A stretch of DNA of 42,411 nt, taken from positions 1 through 42,411 of the forward strand of contig CABIVQ010000028.1 in the NCBI GenBank assembly GCA_902362365.1, written 5' to 3'. Below, piece by piece: positions 23,471 through 32,884 of this stretch; the first letter of the stretch is position 1; every line of letters begins with the position of its first letter. This stretch comes from Clostridiaceae bacterium (GTDB lineage: Bacteria; Bacillota; Clostridia; Peptostreptococcales; Peptostreptococcaceae). Under the pieces are notes generated by a model. That model made no database searches. It was given only the letters and a program-made list of their open reading frames with translations, and had not been told where the DNA came from. Both the position numbers and the translations under genes were made by a program.

Positions 23471-24877
23471 ATGGGGGATAATGAATTATTGGGTATTGAG
23501 CCCATTAGTAAGTTATTGCTTAAGTATTCTGTTCCGGCTATTATAGGGATGATGGTAAATGGGTTATATAATATAGTAGACAGAATTTTTATTGGAAATA
23601 TACCTAATGCTGGATCATTAGCAATAACTGGATTAGGTATTACAATGCCTATAATGACAATAATATTAGCTTTTGGTATGTTGATTGGTATTGGAACAGC
23701 AACAAATATGTCCATAAGACTAGGTCAAGGAAAAGCTGAAGAGGCTAAAGATTTAGTACAAAATGCTATGACACTAGCATTGTTAATAGGAGCTACAATT
23801 ACATTTTTAGGAATAATATTTGCAGATAAAATTTTAATGTCATTTGGAGCAAGTGAAAGTACTTTACCATATGCAAAAACATATATCAATATTATTTTAA
23901 TAGGTTCAATACCTAATTTATTTGCATTTTCTTTAAATCATATCATTAGAGCTGATGGAAGTCCAAAAATATCGGCATCAATAATGGTTGTAGGCTGTCT
24001 TTTAAATATAGTTTTAGATTGGATATTTATATTCAAGTTTAATTTAGGAATTAAAGGAGCAGCAATTGCAACTATAACATCTCAAGGTGTAACAGCAGTA
24101 TTAGGAATATATTATTATATATCAGGAAAATCAAATCTAAAAATTAAAAATATCAAATTAAAATTAAACAAACATTTGATTAAGGTAATCTTTGCAATTG
24201 GAGTATCTCCTTTTTTTATGCAAATTGCTGCGAGTATGGTTCAAGTAGTTTGTAACAATTCTTTAAGAAAGTATGGTGGTGATTTAGCAATAGGAGCCAT
24301 GACCACTGTTGGATCTATATCCATGATATTCTTAATGCCTATATTTGGGATGAATCAAGGTTCGCAACCTATAATAGGATTTAATTATGGAGCAAAACAA
24401 TTTAATAGAGCTAAAAAGGCATATATACTATCTTGTAGCGCAGCCACGTTATTACTATTAATTGGAACAATAGTAGTTCAAGTATTTCCTCATATTATGA
24501 TAGGTTTATTTAATAAAGATCCTGAGCTTATGGATATATCTACAAGAGGTATTAGAGTGTATTTGCTTATGATGCCAATAGTAGGAATATCAATCACAGG
24601 TACAAATTATATTCAATCTATTGGAAAAGCAAAAGTTGCAATGATTTTAAGTCTTTTAAGACAGGTAATAATATTAGTTCCATCATTAATTATCTTACCA
24701 AGAATTTTTGGTCTGAACGGTGTTTGGATGGCTCAACCTGTAGCTGACTTTATATCTACATCAATAATAGCAGTGATTATTATTAAAGAATTAAGAAGCT
24801 ATAAAGTTGAAAATAAAAGATTAAATGAAGATTTAAACATGAAAATAGAAATAGCAATTGAAGAAGATTTAAAATAG
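23471..24877 (+). CDS. MATE family efflux transporter, copy 1 (MepA-like)
   Basis: 468 residues, RBS TTAGGAGGAGTTAA before ATG 23471. Twelve helices in two bundles. Features of the MepA subgroup: ISKLLLKYSVPAIIGMMVNGLYNIVDRIFIG at the N-terminus, IGTATNMSIRLGQGKAEEAK near 75, LNHIIRADGSPKISASIMVVGCLLNIVLDWIFIF near 155 and MNQGSQPIIGFNYGAKQFNRAKKA near 295. It exports cationic drugs and toxic metabolites using Na+ or H+ gradients; the real substrate is unknown. A second, clearly different MATE gene is at 28055-29461. The following flavoprotein gene is 111 bases away with no hairpin between, so they may share a transcript. Confidence 0.92.
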   Translation: MGDNELLGIEPISKLLLKYSVPAIIGMMVNGLYNIVDRIFIGNIPNAGSLAITGLGITMPIMTIILAFGMLIGIGTATNMSIRLGQGKAEEAKDLVQNAMTLALLIGATITFLGIIFADKILMSFGASESTLPYAKTYINIILIGSIPNLFAFSLNHIIRADGSPKISASIMVVGCLLNIVLDWIFIFKFNLGIKGAAIATITSQGVTAVLGIYYYISGKSNLKIKNIKLKLNKHLIKVIFAIGVSPFFMQIAASMVQVVCNNSLRKYGGDLAIGAMTTVGSISMIFLMPIFGMNQGSQPIIGFNYGAKQFNRAKKAYILSCSAATLLLLIGTIVVQVFPHIMIGLFNKDPELMDISTRGIRVYLLMMPIVGISITGTNYIQSIGKAKVAMILSLLRQVIILVPSLIILPRIFGLNGVWMAQPVADFISTSIIAVIIIKELRSYKVENKRLNEDLNMKIEIAIEEDLK

Positions 24878-24988
24878 GCCTATAGTGGCTGAAATAAATA
24901 TTGAGAGAGCATATCATTTACTTAGTGTAGAATATAATAGTTAACCTTTACAAATAATAATTAAATAAAAAAATTATTGAGGTGAACT

Positions 24989-25639
24989 ATGAAAAAGAAA
25001 TTACTGTATATAAGTGTAAATTCAAAACCTGAAGATTTATCTTCAAGTAAAACTGTAGCAAGGGCATTTATAAATAAGTTTCTGGAAAAATATAATGATT
25101 TTCATGTAGAAGAAGTTGATTTATATAAAGATCATATTCCAAGATTAGAGTATCAATATTTTGAAGGTAGAAACGCAATAATTAAGGAAGAAGATGCTGA
25201 AAAATTAGACGCAAAAGATCAAAAAGAAATAAAGAGAATAAGAGAATTATGTGACCAATTTGTAGATGCACAAGTATATGTAATTGCATCCCCAATGTGG
25301 AGTTTATCTTTTCCTGCACCATTAAAAGAATATATAGATTGTATAGTGCAAGTAGGCAAAACTATTGAATTTGTAAATAATAAACCAAAAGGTCTTTTAG
25401 ATAACCAGGGAAGAGTATTAGTATATATTGAATCCTCAGGAGGAAAAATACCATGGATATTAGATCCTGTTATGGATAAAGGAGAAAATTACGTAGCAAG
25501 TATAATGAGAACCCTTGGTATTAAAAAAGTAGAAGAGCTTATGGTAAGCGGAACAGATACCACAGAAGAAGAAAGACAAGAAGCTATATCAAATGCAATT
25601 GAAAAAATAGATGAAATAATAAATTCAATAAGTTTATAA
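24989..25639 (+). CDS. FMN-dependent NADH-azoreductase-like flavoprotein
   Basis: 216 residues, RBS TTGAGGTGAACT before ATG 24989. Flavodoxin-like fold: LLYISVNSKPEDLSSSKTVARAFINKF as the phosphate-binding region, then SPMWSLSFPAPLKEYIDCIVQVGKTIEF (about 107-134), the signature of AzoR/NQO-type proteins, and YIESSGG near 148. These dimeric FMN enzymes reduce quinones and azo or nitro compounds with NAD(P)H by two electrons. The length is normal for the family. It probably detoxifies electrophiles. It follows a MATE pump without a visible terminator between them. Confidence 0.88.
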   Translation: MKKKLLYISVNSKPEDLSSSKTVARAFINKFLEKYNDFHVEEVDLYKDHIPRLEYQYFEGRNAIIKEEDAEKLDAKDQKEIKRIRELCDQFVDAQVYVIASPMWSLSFPAPLKEYIDCIVQVGKTIEFVNNKPKGLLDNQGRVLVYIESSGGKIPWILDPVMDKGENYVASIMRTLGIKKVEELMVSGTDTTEEERQEAISNAIEKIDEIINSISL

Positions 25640-25881
25640 TAATTGCTTATAAGATAATTAATTTTTTTATTTAGATATTGAGATATGTATTAGATTTAAA
25701 ATTTTAAGTTGGATTATATTTTTTACGATATATGTATACCAATAGATATATCATTACAATATATGTTTATCGAATTAAGTAGTACAGTTTTTTATAAAAT
25801 GTTTAAAAATTTATTGATTAAAGATTTAAAGTGAAAATATTATGCTATTGTTTAAGATATTGATTTAATAAATTTAACTTT

Positions 25882-25926
25882 AAATAAAAAAGAAACGCAT
25901 TTATTAAGTGTGTTTCTTTTTTATTT
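25882..25926 (+). terminator. Isolated strong terminator
   Basis: An 18-bp stem (25882-25899 against 25909-25926) with one G-T pair and a T-rich right arm. Confidence 0.8.
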
Positions 25927-26035
25927 CTCAGTTTTTTATTCATTTTAGCGCATATTTCTAAATGTAAAAAAATATGAAATTATGAAAAAATTAAATATAA
26001 ATATAAGATGATTTTCTTTATAAAAGATGTAAATT

Positions 26036-26108
26036 GACTAATACTATATAAAGAGGAAGAAAAAGATTTGATTAAAAAGATATTGATGAAAAATACGACT
26101 AATACTAT
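26036..26108 (+). repeat. Direct repeat GACTAATACTAT upstream of the deacetylase gene
   Basis: GACTAATACTAT occurs at 26036-26047 and again at 26097-26108, 61 bases apart (about six helical turns). The second copy is 43 bases before the start codon. Both are preceded by TTGA-type sequence and could mark tandem promoters or paired activator sites. Confidence 0.4.
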
Positions 26109-26151
26109 GACATATTAACTAAGTAACATCAAAGGAAGGGGAGTCGAGGTT

Positions 26152-26949
26152 ATGAGCAAAAATATAAGTAAAAAAATTAGTACCTTTATAGTAATTTGTT
26201 TATTATTAATTGGAGTAAGTACAAAATTTGGATTTACTTATGCGAATGATTATGAATTAATAAAAAATGAATATATTTATTTAAATACAATTACAGATAT
26301 AATGTATAATTTATCAACTGAAATTGGCAAAGGACCATCTAAAAGTACAGGAAAAAAAGCATATATAACAATAGATGATGGACCTTCCAAATATACTGAT
26401 GATATTATTAATACACTAAATAAGCATAATGCAAAAGCTACTTTTTTTATGATAGATAGAAATATGAAGTTATATCCTAATCAAGTAAAAAACATTATTG
26501 AAAATGGAAATACACCAGGATTTCATAGTGTATCACATGATATTCATAAGTTATATAAAACTAACAAATCTGCTAAAGAAGAATTTGATATAAATAGACA
26601 GACATTATTAGAGGTAGCAGGTATAGAATCAAGTGTAGTGAGGTTGCCTTATGGAAGCAAACCATATACACCGCATAAATGTTATGAAGAATTAGTTGAA
26701 GCAGGATATAAGATGTGGGACTGGGATATTGATACAGAAGATTGGAAGGTTAGTTCAGAACAGGCTCTAGAAAATGTTAAGTTATATTCAAAAGGTAAGG
26801 ATAATATCGTTGTGTTAATGCATGAGAAAAAGCAGACGGCAAAATCTTTAGATAGAATTTTAAAATATTTATCTGAAGAAGGTTATGAGTTTGTACCTAT
26901 AGATGAAAGTGAAACGCCACAAAACTTTTGGTTAAAGAATTTTAAATAG
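26152..26949 (+). CDS. Polysaccharide deacetylase (NodB fold), exported
   Basis: 265 residues. It follows AAGGAAGGGGAGTCGAGGTT; ATG 26152. Signal segment at residues 8-30 (ISTFIVICLLLIGVSTKFGF) with cleavage possible after TYA. NodB motifs: AYITIDDGPSKYTDDII (about 69-85, Asp pair), the metal-binding GFHSVSHDIHKLY (about 123-135), VVRLPYGSKPY near 163, DWDIDTEDWK near 195 and VLMHEK near 222. Carbohydrate esterase family 4 enzymes remove acetyl groups from peptidoglycan or other polymers outside the cell, often giving lysozyme resistance. It lies just upstream of a PrsA-type foldase (28 bases), so the two are probably one operon. Confidence 0.92.
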   Translation: MSKNISKKISTFIVICLLLIGVSTKFGFTYANDYELIKNEYIYLNTITDIMYNLSTEIGKGPSKSTGKKAYITIDDGPSKYTDDIINTLNKHNAKATFFMIDRNMKLYPNQVKNIIENGNTPGFHSVSHDIHKLYKTNKSAKEEFDINRQTLLEVAGIESSVVRLPYGSKPYTPHKCYEELVEAGYKMWDWDIDTEDWKVSSEQALENVKLYSKGKDNIVVLMHEKKQTAKSLDRILKYLSEEGYEFVPIDESETPQNFWLKNFK

Positions 26950-26977
26950 TAAAATATAATAAATGAGGTGAAAATAT

Positions 26978-27937
26978 TTGAAGAAAATACTATATTTCAC
27001 TTTAATAAGTATTATAAGTTTGTGTTTTAATGGTTGTAGTAAAAGTTATATTGCTACTGTAAATGGAGTAGAGATTACAAAAGATCAATATGAAAATGCA
27101 ATGAATATAATAGAAGCTACAGGGAATTATGTAGATAATGGATATATTAAAAATTTAAAAGAAAATACAGAAAAAAAATATAAAACAGATTTAAAAAGTG
27201 TTATTATTTCATTATTAGTAGAAAATGAAGTTGTCTATCAACAAGGTAAGCTATTAGACTTAGAACCAACTAAAAAAGAAATTGATATAAAATATGAACA
27301 GCTAATAAAATCTATGAATGATAACAAAAAATATAAGAGTCAAATGGAAAGTGCAAATATAGATAAAAAATATTTATTAGAATTAATAAAGAAAGATATA
27401 ACTATAGAAAATTATAAAAAAGCTTTTCAAGATAATATACAAATAAGTGAAGATGAAATGCTAGAATATTATAATAGCAATAAAGAAAAATTTAAAGTAA
27501 ATGAAGTAAGAGCATCTCATATACTAATTTCAACATTAGATAAAAATAATAATGAAGTTAGTAAAGAAGAAAAAAATATGCTAAAAGAAAAAGCTAATAA
27601 TATAAAAGAGGAAATAAAAAATGGAGAAAGCTTTGAGGCTTTAGCTAAGAAGTATTCAGATGATAGAAAAAGTGGAAAAAATGGAGGAGACTTAGGATAT
27701 TTCACAAAGAATGAAAAAAATATTGAATTTACAAGTAAGGTATTTAAGTTAAAAGAAAAAGAGGTGTCAGATGCTTTTGAAACATCCTATGGATATCATA
27801 TAGTTAAATTAACAGAAAAAAGGAATTACGTAAAAGAATATAGCCTATGTAAAGAGGAAGTAAAACAAAATATTTTAAATGAAAAATATATTGAGCATGT
27901 AGAACGATTGAGTAAAGAAGCAAAAATAAAATCATAA
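26978..27937 (+). CDS. prsA: PrsA-like foldase lipoprotein (peptidyl-prolyl isomerase)
   Basis: 319 residues. It starts at TTG 26978 with AATGAGGTGAAAATA as RBS. Lipoprotein signal: hydrophobic stretch ISIISLCFNGC with the lipobox cysteine at residue 20. An SurA-like N-terminal region (IATVNGVEITKDQYENAM) and a helical domain follow. Then a parvulin domain at about 175-290: ASHILIST, EEIKNGESFEALAKKYSDD, GGDLGYFTKNE, and SYGYHIVKLTEKR. Such proteins help exported proteins fold on the outer face of the membrane. Co-transcribed with the deacetylase, which may be a client; the stem-loop after it ends the unit. Confidence 0.9.
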   Translation: MKKILYFTLISIISLCFNGCSKSYIATVNGVEITKDQYENAMNIIEATGNYVDNGYIKNLKENTEKKYKTDLKSVIISLLVENEVVYQQGKLLDLEPTKKEIDIKYEQLIKSMNDNKKYKSQMESANIDKKYLLELIKKDITIENYKKAFQDNIQISEDEMLEYYNSNKEKFKVNEVRASHILISTLDKNNNEVSKEEKNMLKEKANNIKEEIKNGESFEALAKKYSDDRKSGKNGGDLGYFTKNEKNIEFTSKVFKLKEKEVSDAFETSYGYHIVKLTEKRNYVKEYSLCKEEVKQNILNEKYIEHVERLSKEAKIKS

Positions 27938-27948
27938 AAAATTGAATG

Positions 27949-27995
27949 AAAATGGATGTTTCAAAGTATAAAAATGTTTTGAAACATCTATTTTT
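27949..27995 (+). terminator. Terminator after prsA
   Basis: A 17-bp stem (27949-27965 against 27978-27994) with one G-T pair, ending in TTTTT. Confidence 0.8.
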
Positions 27996-28054
27996 ATTGA
28001 AATAAAGTGATATAATTAATTAGATAAGGAGATTTTAATAAATTAGGAGGAAAA

Positions 28055-29461
28055 ATGAAGGATAGGTTAGATTTAACGAATGGGAGTATAAGTGATAAAT
28101 TAATAAAATTAGCATTACCAATTATGGGAACATCATTTATACAAATGGCATACAACCTTACTGATATGATGTGGGTAGGTAGAGTTGGTAGTAATGCAGT
28201 GGCAGCAGTAGGAACAGCAGGATTTTATCCTTGGCTAGCTATGGCATTTATTATGATATCAAGAGTAGGAGGAGAAGTTAAGGTAGCGCAAAGTATAGGT
28301 GAGAATAATATAAAACATACTAAATCATATATTAAAGCGGCTATAGAAATAAATATTATTTTATCAATTATATACTCGGTTACTTTAATTATATTTAATA
28401 AAAATTTAATAGGTATTTTTAAATTAGGAGATTTAGAAGTTATTTCTATGTCTAGACAGTATCTGATAATTATAGCTTGTGGAATGATATTTTACTTTAT
28501 AAATCCTGTACTTACAGCAATATTTAATGGACTTGGTAATAGTAAAACTCCTTTTAGAATTAATACAATAGGGCTTATAGCAAATATCATATTAGATCCA
28601 ATATTAATTTTTGGATGGTTTGGACTACCTAAGCTTGGTGTAGTCGGGGCTGCTATAGCAACTATTACAGCTCAAATAATTGTTACAATATGTTTTGTAT
28701 TTAAAATTGTTAAACAGAAAGATGAATTTTTTAAGATAAAATTCTTTAGAAAAATAGAAATAGAGTATTACAATACGTTATACAAATTAGGATTACCAGT
28801 AGCTATACAAAATGGTATGTTCACATTGTTTTCTATGGCTATAGGAGTGATAGTAGCATCGTGGGGACCAGTAGCTATAGCAGTACAAAAAGTAGGATCT
28901 CAAATTGAATCTATTTCATGGATGACTGCTGATGGATTAGCAGTAGCCTTAGGTAGTTTTGTAGGGCAAAATTATGGTGCGAAAAATTATGATAGGATAA
29001 ATAAAAGTTGTAAAATTGGAATCCTAACGGCTATAGGATTGGGGATAATTACAACATTAATTTTAGTATTTTGGGGAGAGAATATCTTTACTTTATTTAT
29101 AGATGAAGAAGATGCAATAATCAAAGGTGGTATGTATTTAAAGATATTAGGATACTCTCAATTATTTATGTGTTTTGAAATAATAATAAGTGGTGCATTC
29201 AAAGGTCTTGGAAGAACATATATATCATCTATTATTGTTACCATTTTAACTGGAGCAAGAATACCTATGGCATACTTATTATCCAAACCTGAATATTTAG
29301 GATTAGATGGTATATGGTGGAGTATTAGCTTAAGTAGTATATTTAAAGGAATATTACTATTAGCTATATTTATAGTTTTAATAAGAAAAAATAAATTATA
29401 TCCACAACCTGAATCAATTAGAAATTTCAAAGAAGAAATAGCATCATCTTCTCAAGAGTAG
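28055..29461 (+). CDS. MATE family efflux transporter, copy 2 (NorM/DinF-like)
   Basis: 468 residues, RBS TTAGGAGGAAAAA before ATG 28055. N-terminus ISDKLIKLALPIMGTSFIQMAYNLTDMMWVG is typical; FYFINPVLTAIFNGLGNSKTPFRINTIGLIANIILDPILIF near 150 and WMTADGLAVALGSFVGQNYGAKNYDR near 290 mark the two halves. Twelve helices. It is only distantly similar to the MATE at 23471, so the two probably differ in substrate. The conserved GAFKGLGRTYISS in the second half is intact, and there is no sign of decay. Monocistronic. Confidence 0.92.
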   Translation: MKDRLDLTNGSISDKLIKLALPIMGTSFIQMAYNLTDMMWVGRVGSNAVAAVGTAGFYPWLAMAFIMISRVGGEVKVAQSIGENNIKHTKSYIKAAIEINIILSIIYSVTLIIFNKNLIGIFKLGDLEVISMSRQYLIIIACGMIFYFINPVLTAIFNGLGNSKTPFRINTIGLIANIILDPILIFGWFGLPKLGVVGAAIATITAQIIVTICFVFKIVKQKDEFFKIKFFRKIEIEYYNTLYKLGLPVAIQNGMFTLFSMAIGVIVASWGPVAIAVQKVGSQIESISWMTADGLAVALGSFVGQNYGAKNYDRINKSCKIGILTAIGLGIITTLILVFWGENIFTLFIDEEDAIIKGGMYLKILGYSQLFMCFEIIISGAFKGLGRTYISSIIVTILTGARIPMAYLLSKPEYLGLDGIWWSISLSSIFKGILLLAIFIVLIRKNKLYPQPESIRNFKEEIASSSQE

Positions 29462-29478
29462 AATATAGTTTAAATGTT

Positions 29479-29536
29479 ATAAAAATAAAAAGTGTCTATT
29501 TAAATTTAACATTAAATAGACACTTTTTATTTTTAT
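29479..29536. terminator. Bidirectional terminator between convergent genes
   Basis: A perfect 25-bp inverted repeat (29479-29503 against 29512-29536) with A-rich left and T-rich right flanks, serving the MATE gene and the Nudix gene. Confidence 0.85.
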
Positions 29537-29575
29537 AGATTATTGAAAGTACAAATATAAGTAAACAATTAAAAA

Positions 29576-30133
29576 TTAATATGATTTAATTTTCTCGTTA
29601 AATTTATTGTATACTCCGATCATATAAGGTTCTGAAGAGTAAGAGTCTACTTTATCAATTGGAACCCACTTTACTCCTTTTGTTTCATCTTCATTAACTA
29701 CGAGTTCTTCATTTTCATCAGCTTCTAGTAAATATGCAACTGAAAGATGTAAGTGCGAAGATACATATTCCCCATTCTTCAAATGACCATTTACAGTAAG
29801 GACATCTAAAGAGAATATATCTTTACTTATAGATTTTATGTTTTTTAATCCAGTTTCCTCAGAAGCTTCTTTTATTGCAACTTTTAATAAATCACTATCT
29901 CCATCGGCATGACCTCCTGTCCAAGACCAAGAATTGTATATTTTGTGAAAAATCATAAGTGTCTTATCTCTATTTTTATTTACGATATATCCAGAGCTAG
30001 TTATATGTGCTAATGTATTTTTTCTAGTAAGAACATCAGAAAAATTATTAATACAGTTGAGTATTAAGTTTTTATCTTTTTGTTCTTGTTCATTATAAGG
30101 AATATAGGATTTTATTTCTTTTATATAATTCAT
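29576..30133 (-). CDS. Nudix hydrolase
   Basis: 185 residues, RBS AAAGGAACCTCT before ATG 30133. Nudix box at about 73-96: GGHADGDSDLLKVAIKEASEETGL, read in two parts, keeping the E-x2-EE-x-G core but with Ser at the outer Glu position and Lys for Arg, as in a known subgroup with GGHADGD. A 70-residue N-terminal extension (NLILNCINNFSDVLTRKNTLAHITSSGYIV) is typical of this group. The later VNEDETKGVKWVPIDKV matches the Nudix C-terminal half. It hydrolyses a nucleoside-diphosphate-linked compound; substrate unknown. Divergent from the CDF gene. Confidence 0.88.
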   Translation of the reverse strand: MNYIKEIKSYIPYNEQEQKDKNLILNCINNFSDVLTRKNTLAHITSSGYIVNKNRDKTLMIFHKIYNSWSWTGGHADGDSDLLKVAIKEASEETGLKNIKSISKDIFSLDVLTVNGHLKNGEYVSSHLHLSVAYLLEADENEELVVNEDETKGVKWVPIDKVDSYSSEPYMIGVYNKFNEKIKSY

Positions 30134-30214
30134 AGAGGTTCCTTTCTTTAAAGTATTTTGGGATAAGTTTAAAATTAAATATTATATTTAATATTATCAT
30201 ATTTTATAAATTTA

Positions 30215-30242
30215 TTGATAAATTCTAAGAATAGAATAAATA
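30215..30242 (+). promoter_or_regulatory. Possible promoter of the CDF gene
   Basis: TTGATA (30215-30220), 16 bases, TAAATA (30237-30242), about 63 bases before the start codon. The -10 is only fair. Confidence 0.35.
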
Positions 30243-30304
30243 TTAAGATATAAATAATACTATAATTAAAGCATAGAGTTAATAGTTTGAAAAGGAGAAT
30301 TGAA

Positions 30305-31480
30305 ATGCTTTCTAATTTTTTAATAAAAAGTTTTATAAAAAATAGTGAAGATATTGAAAATGAACAAGTTAGAAATAAGTATGGAAATCTAGCAGGTATA
30401 GTTGGTATAATATCTAATTTAGCCTTAGTTATTACAAAAATAATCGTAGGGTTTATAACTTCAAGTGTATCCATTACGGCTGATGGATTTAATAATCTTT
30501 CAGATACAGCATCCTCTGTTATTACTATAATAGGGTTTAAGTTAGCAAATCGACCTGCAGATAAAGAGCATCCATTTGGACATGGTAGAGTTGAATATAT
30601 TTCAGCGTTAATTGTAGCATTTATGGTAATGCTTGTAGGACTTCAATTTATAAAATCATCTATAGACAGAATATTAAATCCAGTGACTATTAGATTTGAA
30701 GTTATACCGTTTATATTATTGTTTATTTCAGTAATAGTAAAAATATGGCTTAGTAGGTTTAATAAATTTATAGGTGAAAAAATTAATTCAGCAGCTCTAA
30801 AAGCAACAGCACTTGATGCGCTAGGAGATGTATTTACTTCAAGTTGTGTTTTAATATCTTTTTTAGCATCAAGATATACAGTATTGCCAATAGATGGTTA
30901 TGTTGGTCTTGTAGTATCTGCTGCAATTCTTTATGCAGGATTTTCTTTGGTAAGGGATACTATAAGTCCTTTGCTTGGAGAAGCACCTGATGAAAATTTG
31001 GTTAAGAATATTAAAGAAGGGGTATTATCATATAAACATATAATTGGAGTCCATGATTTAATAATCCATAACTATGGTGTTGGAAGATGTATGGCATCTA
31101 TACATGCAGAAATTCCTTCTAATATAGACATTGTAACAATACATAATATTATAGATTCTGCGGAAAGAGAAATATCTGAAAAATTAAATATATATTTGGT
31201 AATTCATATGGATCCAATGTGCATACACTGTGAAATTATTAATGGAGAAAAAGAAAAAGTTGAAAAAATAATTAAAAAATATGATTGTGTAAAATCCATG
31301 CATGATTTTAGGCTTACAGAGGGTAACTCTAAAAAGAATCTGATTTTTGATGTGGTAGTAGATGCTGGTATGATAAATAGTAAAGAAGATGAAGAAGAAT
31401 TGAAAAATAGTATTATAGAGGATATAAAAATATTGAACCCAGAATATAATTGCATAATTACCATAGACAAAGAATTTTAA
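30305..31480 (+). CDS. Cation diffusion facilitator (CDF) metal exporter
   Basis: 391 residues. ATG 30305 is chosen with AAAAGGAGAATTGAA in front; an in-frame TTG at 30287 overlaps that RBS. Six membrane helices in the first 215 residues. Metal-site residues: SITADGFNNLSDTASS in helix 2, HPFGHGRVEYISAL after it, and ALKATALDALGDVFTSS in helix 5. The cytosolic domain (about 220-391) is long: VHDLIIHNYGVGRCMASIHAEIP and HMDPMCIHCEIIN are typical, followed by an extra 85-residue part. The family exports Zn2+, Mn2+, Fe2+ or Co2+; Asn in the helix-2 site (FNNLSD) favours manganese or iron over zinc, but this is a weak guide. Confidence 0.92.
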   Translation: MLSNFLIKSFIKNSEDIENEQVRNKYGNLAGIVGIISNLALVITKIIVGFITSSVSITADGFNNLSDTASSVITIIGFKLANRPADKEHPFGHGRVEYISALIVAFMVMLVGLQFIKSSIDRILNPVTIRFEVIPFILLFISVIVKIWLSRFNKFIGEKINSAALKATALDALGDVFTSSCVLISFLASRYTVLPIDGYVGLVVSAAILYAGFSLVRDTISPLLGEAPDENLVKNIKEGVLSYKHIIGVHDLIIHNYGVGRCMASIHAEIPSNIDIVTIHNIIDSAEREISEKLNIYLVIHMDPMCIHCEIINGEKEKVEKIIKKYDCVKSMHDFRLTEGNSKKNLIFDVVVDAGMINSKEDEEELKNSIIEDIKILNPEYNCIITIDKEF

Positions 31481-31609
31481 TTAAAATGATTTTAAAGTAA
31501 AAACATCAAAAAAGTTACAATTAAAAATAATATATACCATTTTTTGTAATGATAATGTATAATGAGAAGATATTTTAAAATTTCATCAAAGGAAAGGTGT
31601 TGATTACAA

Positions 31610-32746
31610 ATGAACATATGTATAATTGGAGCGGGAAATATTGGAACGTACTTAGCAGCTTATATATCTATGAAAAAAGATTGCAAGGTATGGATACATA
31701 CTTCAAAACCACACTTATTTAAGGATGAACTTACTTTAATTGAAGAGGAAAAAAACTTAGAACATAAGGTCAAGTTACATTGTGTTACTGATAGTCTAGA
31801 AGAAGGGGTAAGAGATGCTGATTACATATTAATAACGCATCCATCTTTTTTAATTGAAAAAACAATTGAAGAAATAAGCAATTATGTAAAACCAAATACT
31901 GTTATAGGTCTTATACCAGGTTTTGGGGGAAAAGAGTATTTTGCAGATAAACTAACTAAAAAAGGGTGTATTTTCTTTGGAACGCAGAGAGTTCCATCTA
32001 TAATAAGGTTAGAAAAATATGGAGAATGTGTTGCACTTAAAGAGAGAAATCCATTTATGAAAATAAGTGCAATACCAAGCAAATATACTGAAAAAGTATG
32101 CTCAGAAATGACAAAATTAATAGATATTCCTTGTGAACCAGTAAAAAATTATTTATCTATTACTTTATCACCGTCAAATCCACTAATGCATCCATCTAGA
32201 TTATATGAGTTATTTAAAGATTACAAGCATGGAGAAACTGTATATGATAGAAGTCCACTATTCTATGAAGAATGGGGAGATGAAGCATCAAGAATGTTAT
32301 TAGATTTAGATGAGGAACTTGGACAAGTTTTTCAATCATTAAATGAAAATAATGATTTTGATGAAAATAATATAGAGAAGATAAAGATTAGATTTGAAAC
32401 AGAAGAACCAAGTGTATTAAGTAATAAAATAAGGACAGCACCTGGTTTTCAGGGTATAGGTTCACCAATAGTCGCTTGTGAAGGTGGATATATACCAGAC
32501 TTAAGTTCTAGATATTTTATAGAGGATATTGAATTTGGTCTTTGTATTATAAAATCATTTGCTGAGCTTTGTAAGATAGAAACACCAAAGTTAGATGAAG
32601 TTATAATTTGGTCACAAAGATTATTAAAGAAAGAGTACTTAATAGACAATCAATTAAAGGGAAGAGATTCTAAAGAATTATTAATTCCTCAAAATAGAGG
32701 TATTAATACAAAAGAGCAATTAATAGATTTTTATAAAAACTTATAA
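31610..32746 (+). CDS. Octopine/nopaline dehydrogenase family protein
   Basis: 378 residues, ATG 31610 behind AAAGGAAAGGTG. Rossmann fold at the N-terminus (MNICIIGAGNIGTYLAAYIS), a typical GxGxxG motif. ADYILITHPSFLIEKTIEEI and GLIPGFGGKEYF follow. The C-terminal domain carries the opine-dehydrogenase motif SPSNPLMHPSRLYELF (about 187-202), with the catalytic-type histidine, and TAPGFQGIGSPIV near 285. Known relatives reductively join an amino acid to a 2-oxo acid using NAD(P)H. No metallophore or toxin genes adjoin it. A YhdT-PanF pair follows after a terminator; ketopantoate reductase has a related fold, so a link to pantothenate is conceivable but unproven. Confidence 0.85.
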   Translation: MNICIIGAGNIGTYLAAYISMKKDCKVWIHTSKPHLFKDELTLIEEEKNLEHKVKLHCVTDSLEEGVRDADYILITHPSFLIEKTIEEISNYVKPNTVIGLIPGFGGKEYFADKLTKKGCIFFGTQRVPSIIRLEKYGECVALKERNPFMKISAIPSKYTEKVCSEMTKLIDIPCEPVKNYLSITLSPSNPLMHPSRLYELFKDYKHGETVYDRSPLFYEEWGDEASRMLLDLDEELGQVFQSLNENNDFDENNIEKIKIRFETEEPSVLSNKIRTAPGFQGIGSPIVACEGGYIPDLSSRYFIEDIEFGLCIIKSFAELCKIETPKLDEVIIWSQRLLKKEYLIDNQLKGRDSKELLIPQNRGINTKEQLIDFYKNL

Positions 32747-32757
32747 TATATATTATA

Positions 32758-32806
32758 AATAATAAAGGGGATATCTTATTGAAATTAGGATATTCCCTTT
32801 ATTATT
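32758..32806 (+). terminator. Terminator after the opine-dehydrogenase-like gene
   Basis: A 19-bp stem (32758-32776 against 32788-32806) with two G-T pairs; the right arm ends TTTATTATT. Confidence 0.75.
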
Positions 32807-32884
32807 TTATGATTGTAATTTTAAGCTGTTTAATAATATTTTATCTGGGAAATTTATATTTAACTAATCGAAAGGAGCACTCAT

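Larger units (their letters stand above)
25640..26151. other. 512-base intergenic region with an isolated terminator
   Basis: No ORF with a good RBS. A strong hairpin lies 240 bases past the upstream gene and the next gene starts 225 bases later. The stretch before the hairpin (25640-25880) could be a long 3' UTR or an unannotated small RNA. A 12-bp direct repeat is near the right end. Confidence 0.5.
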
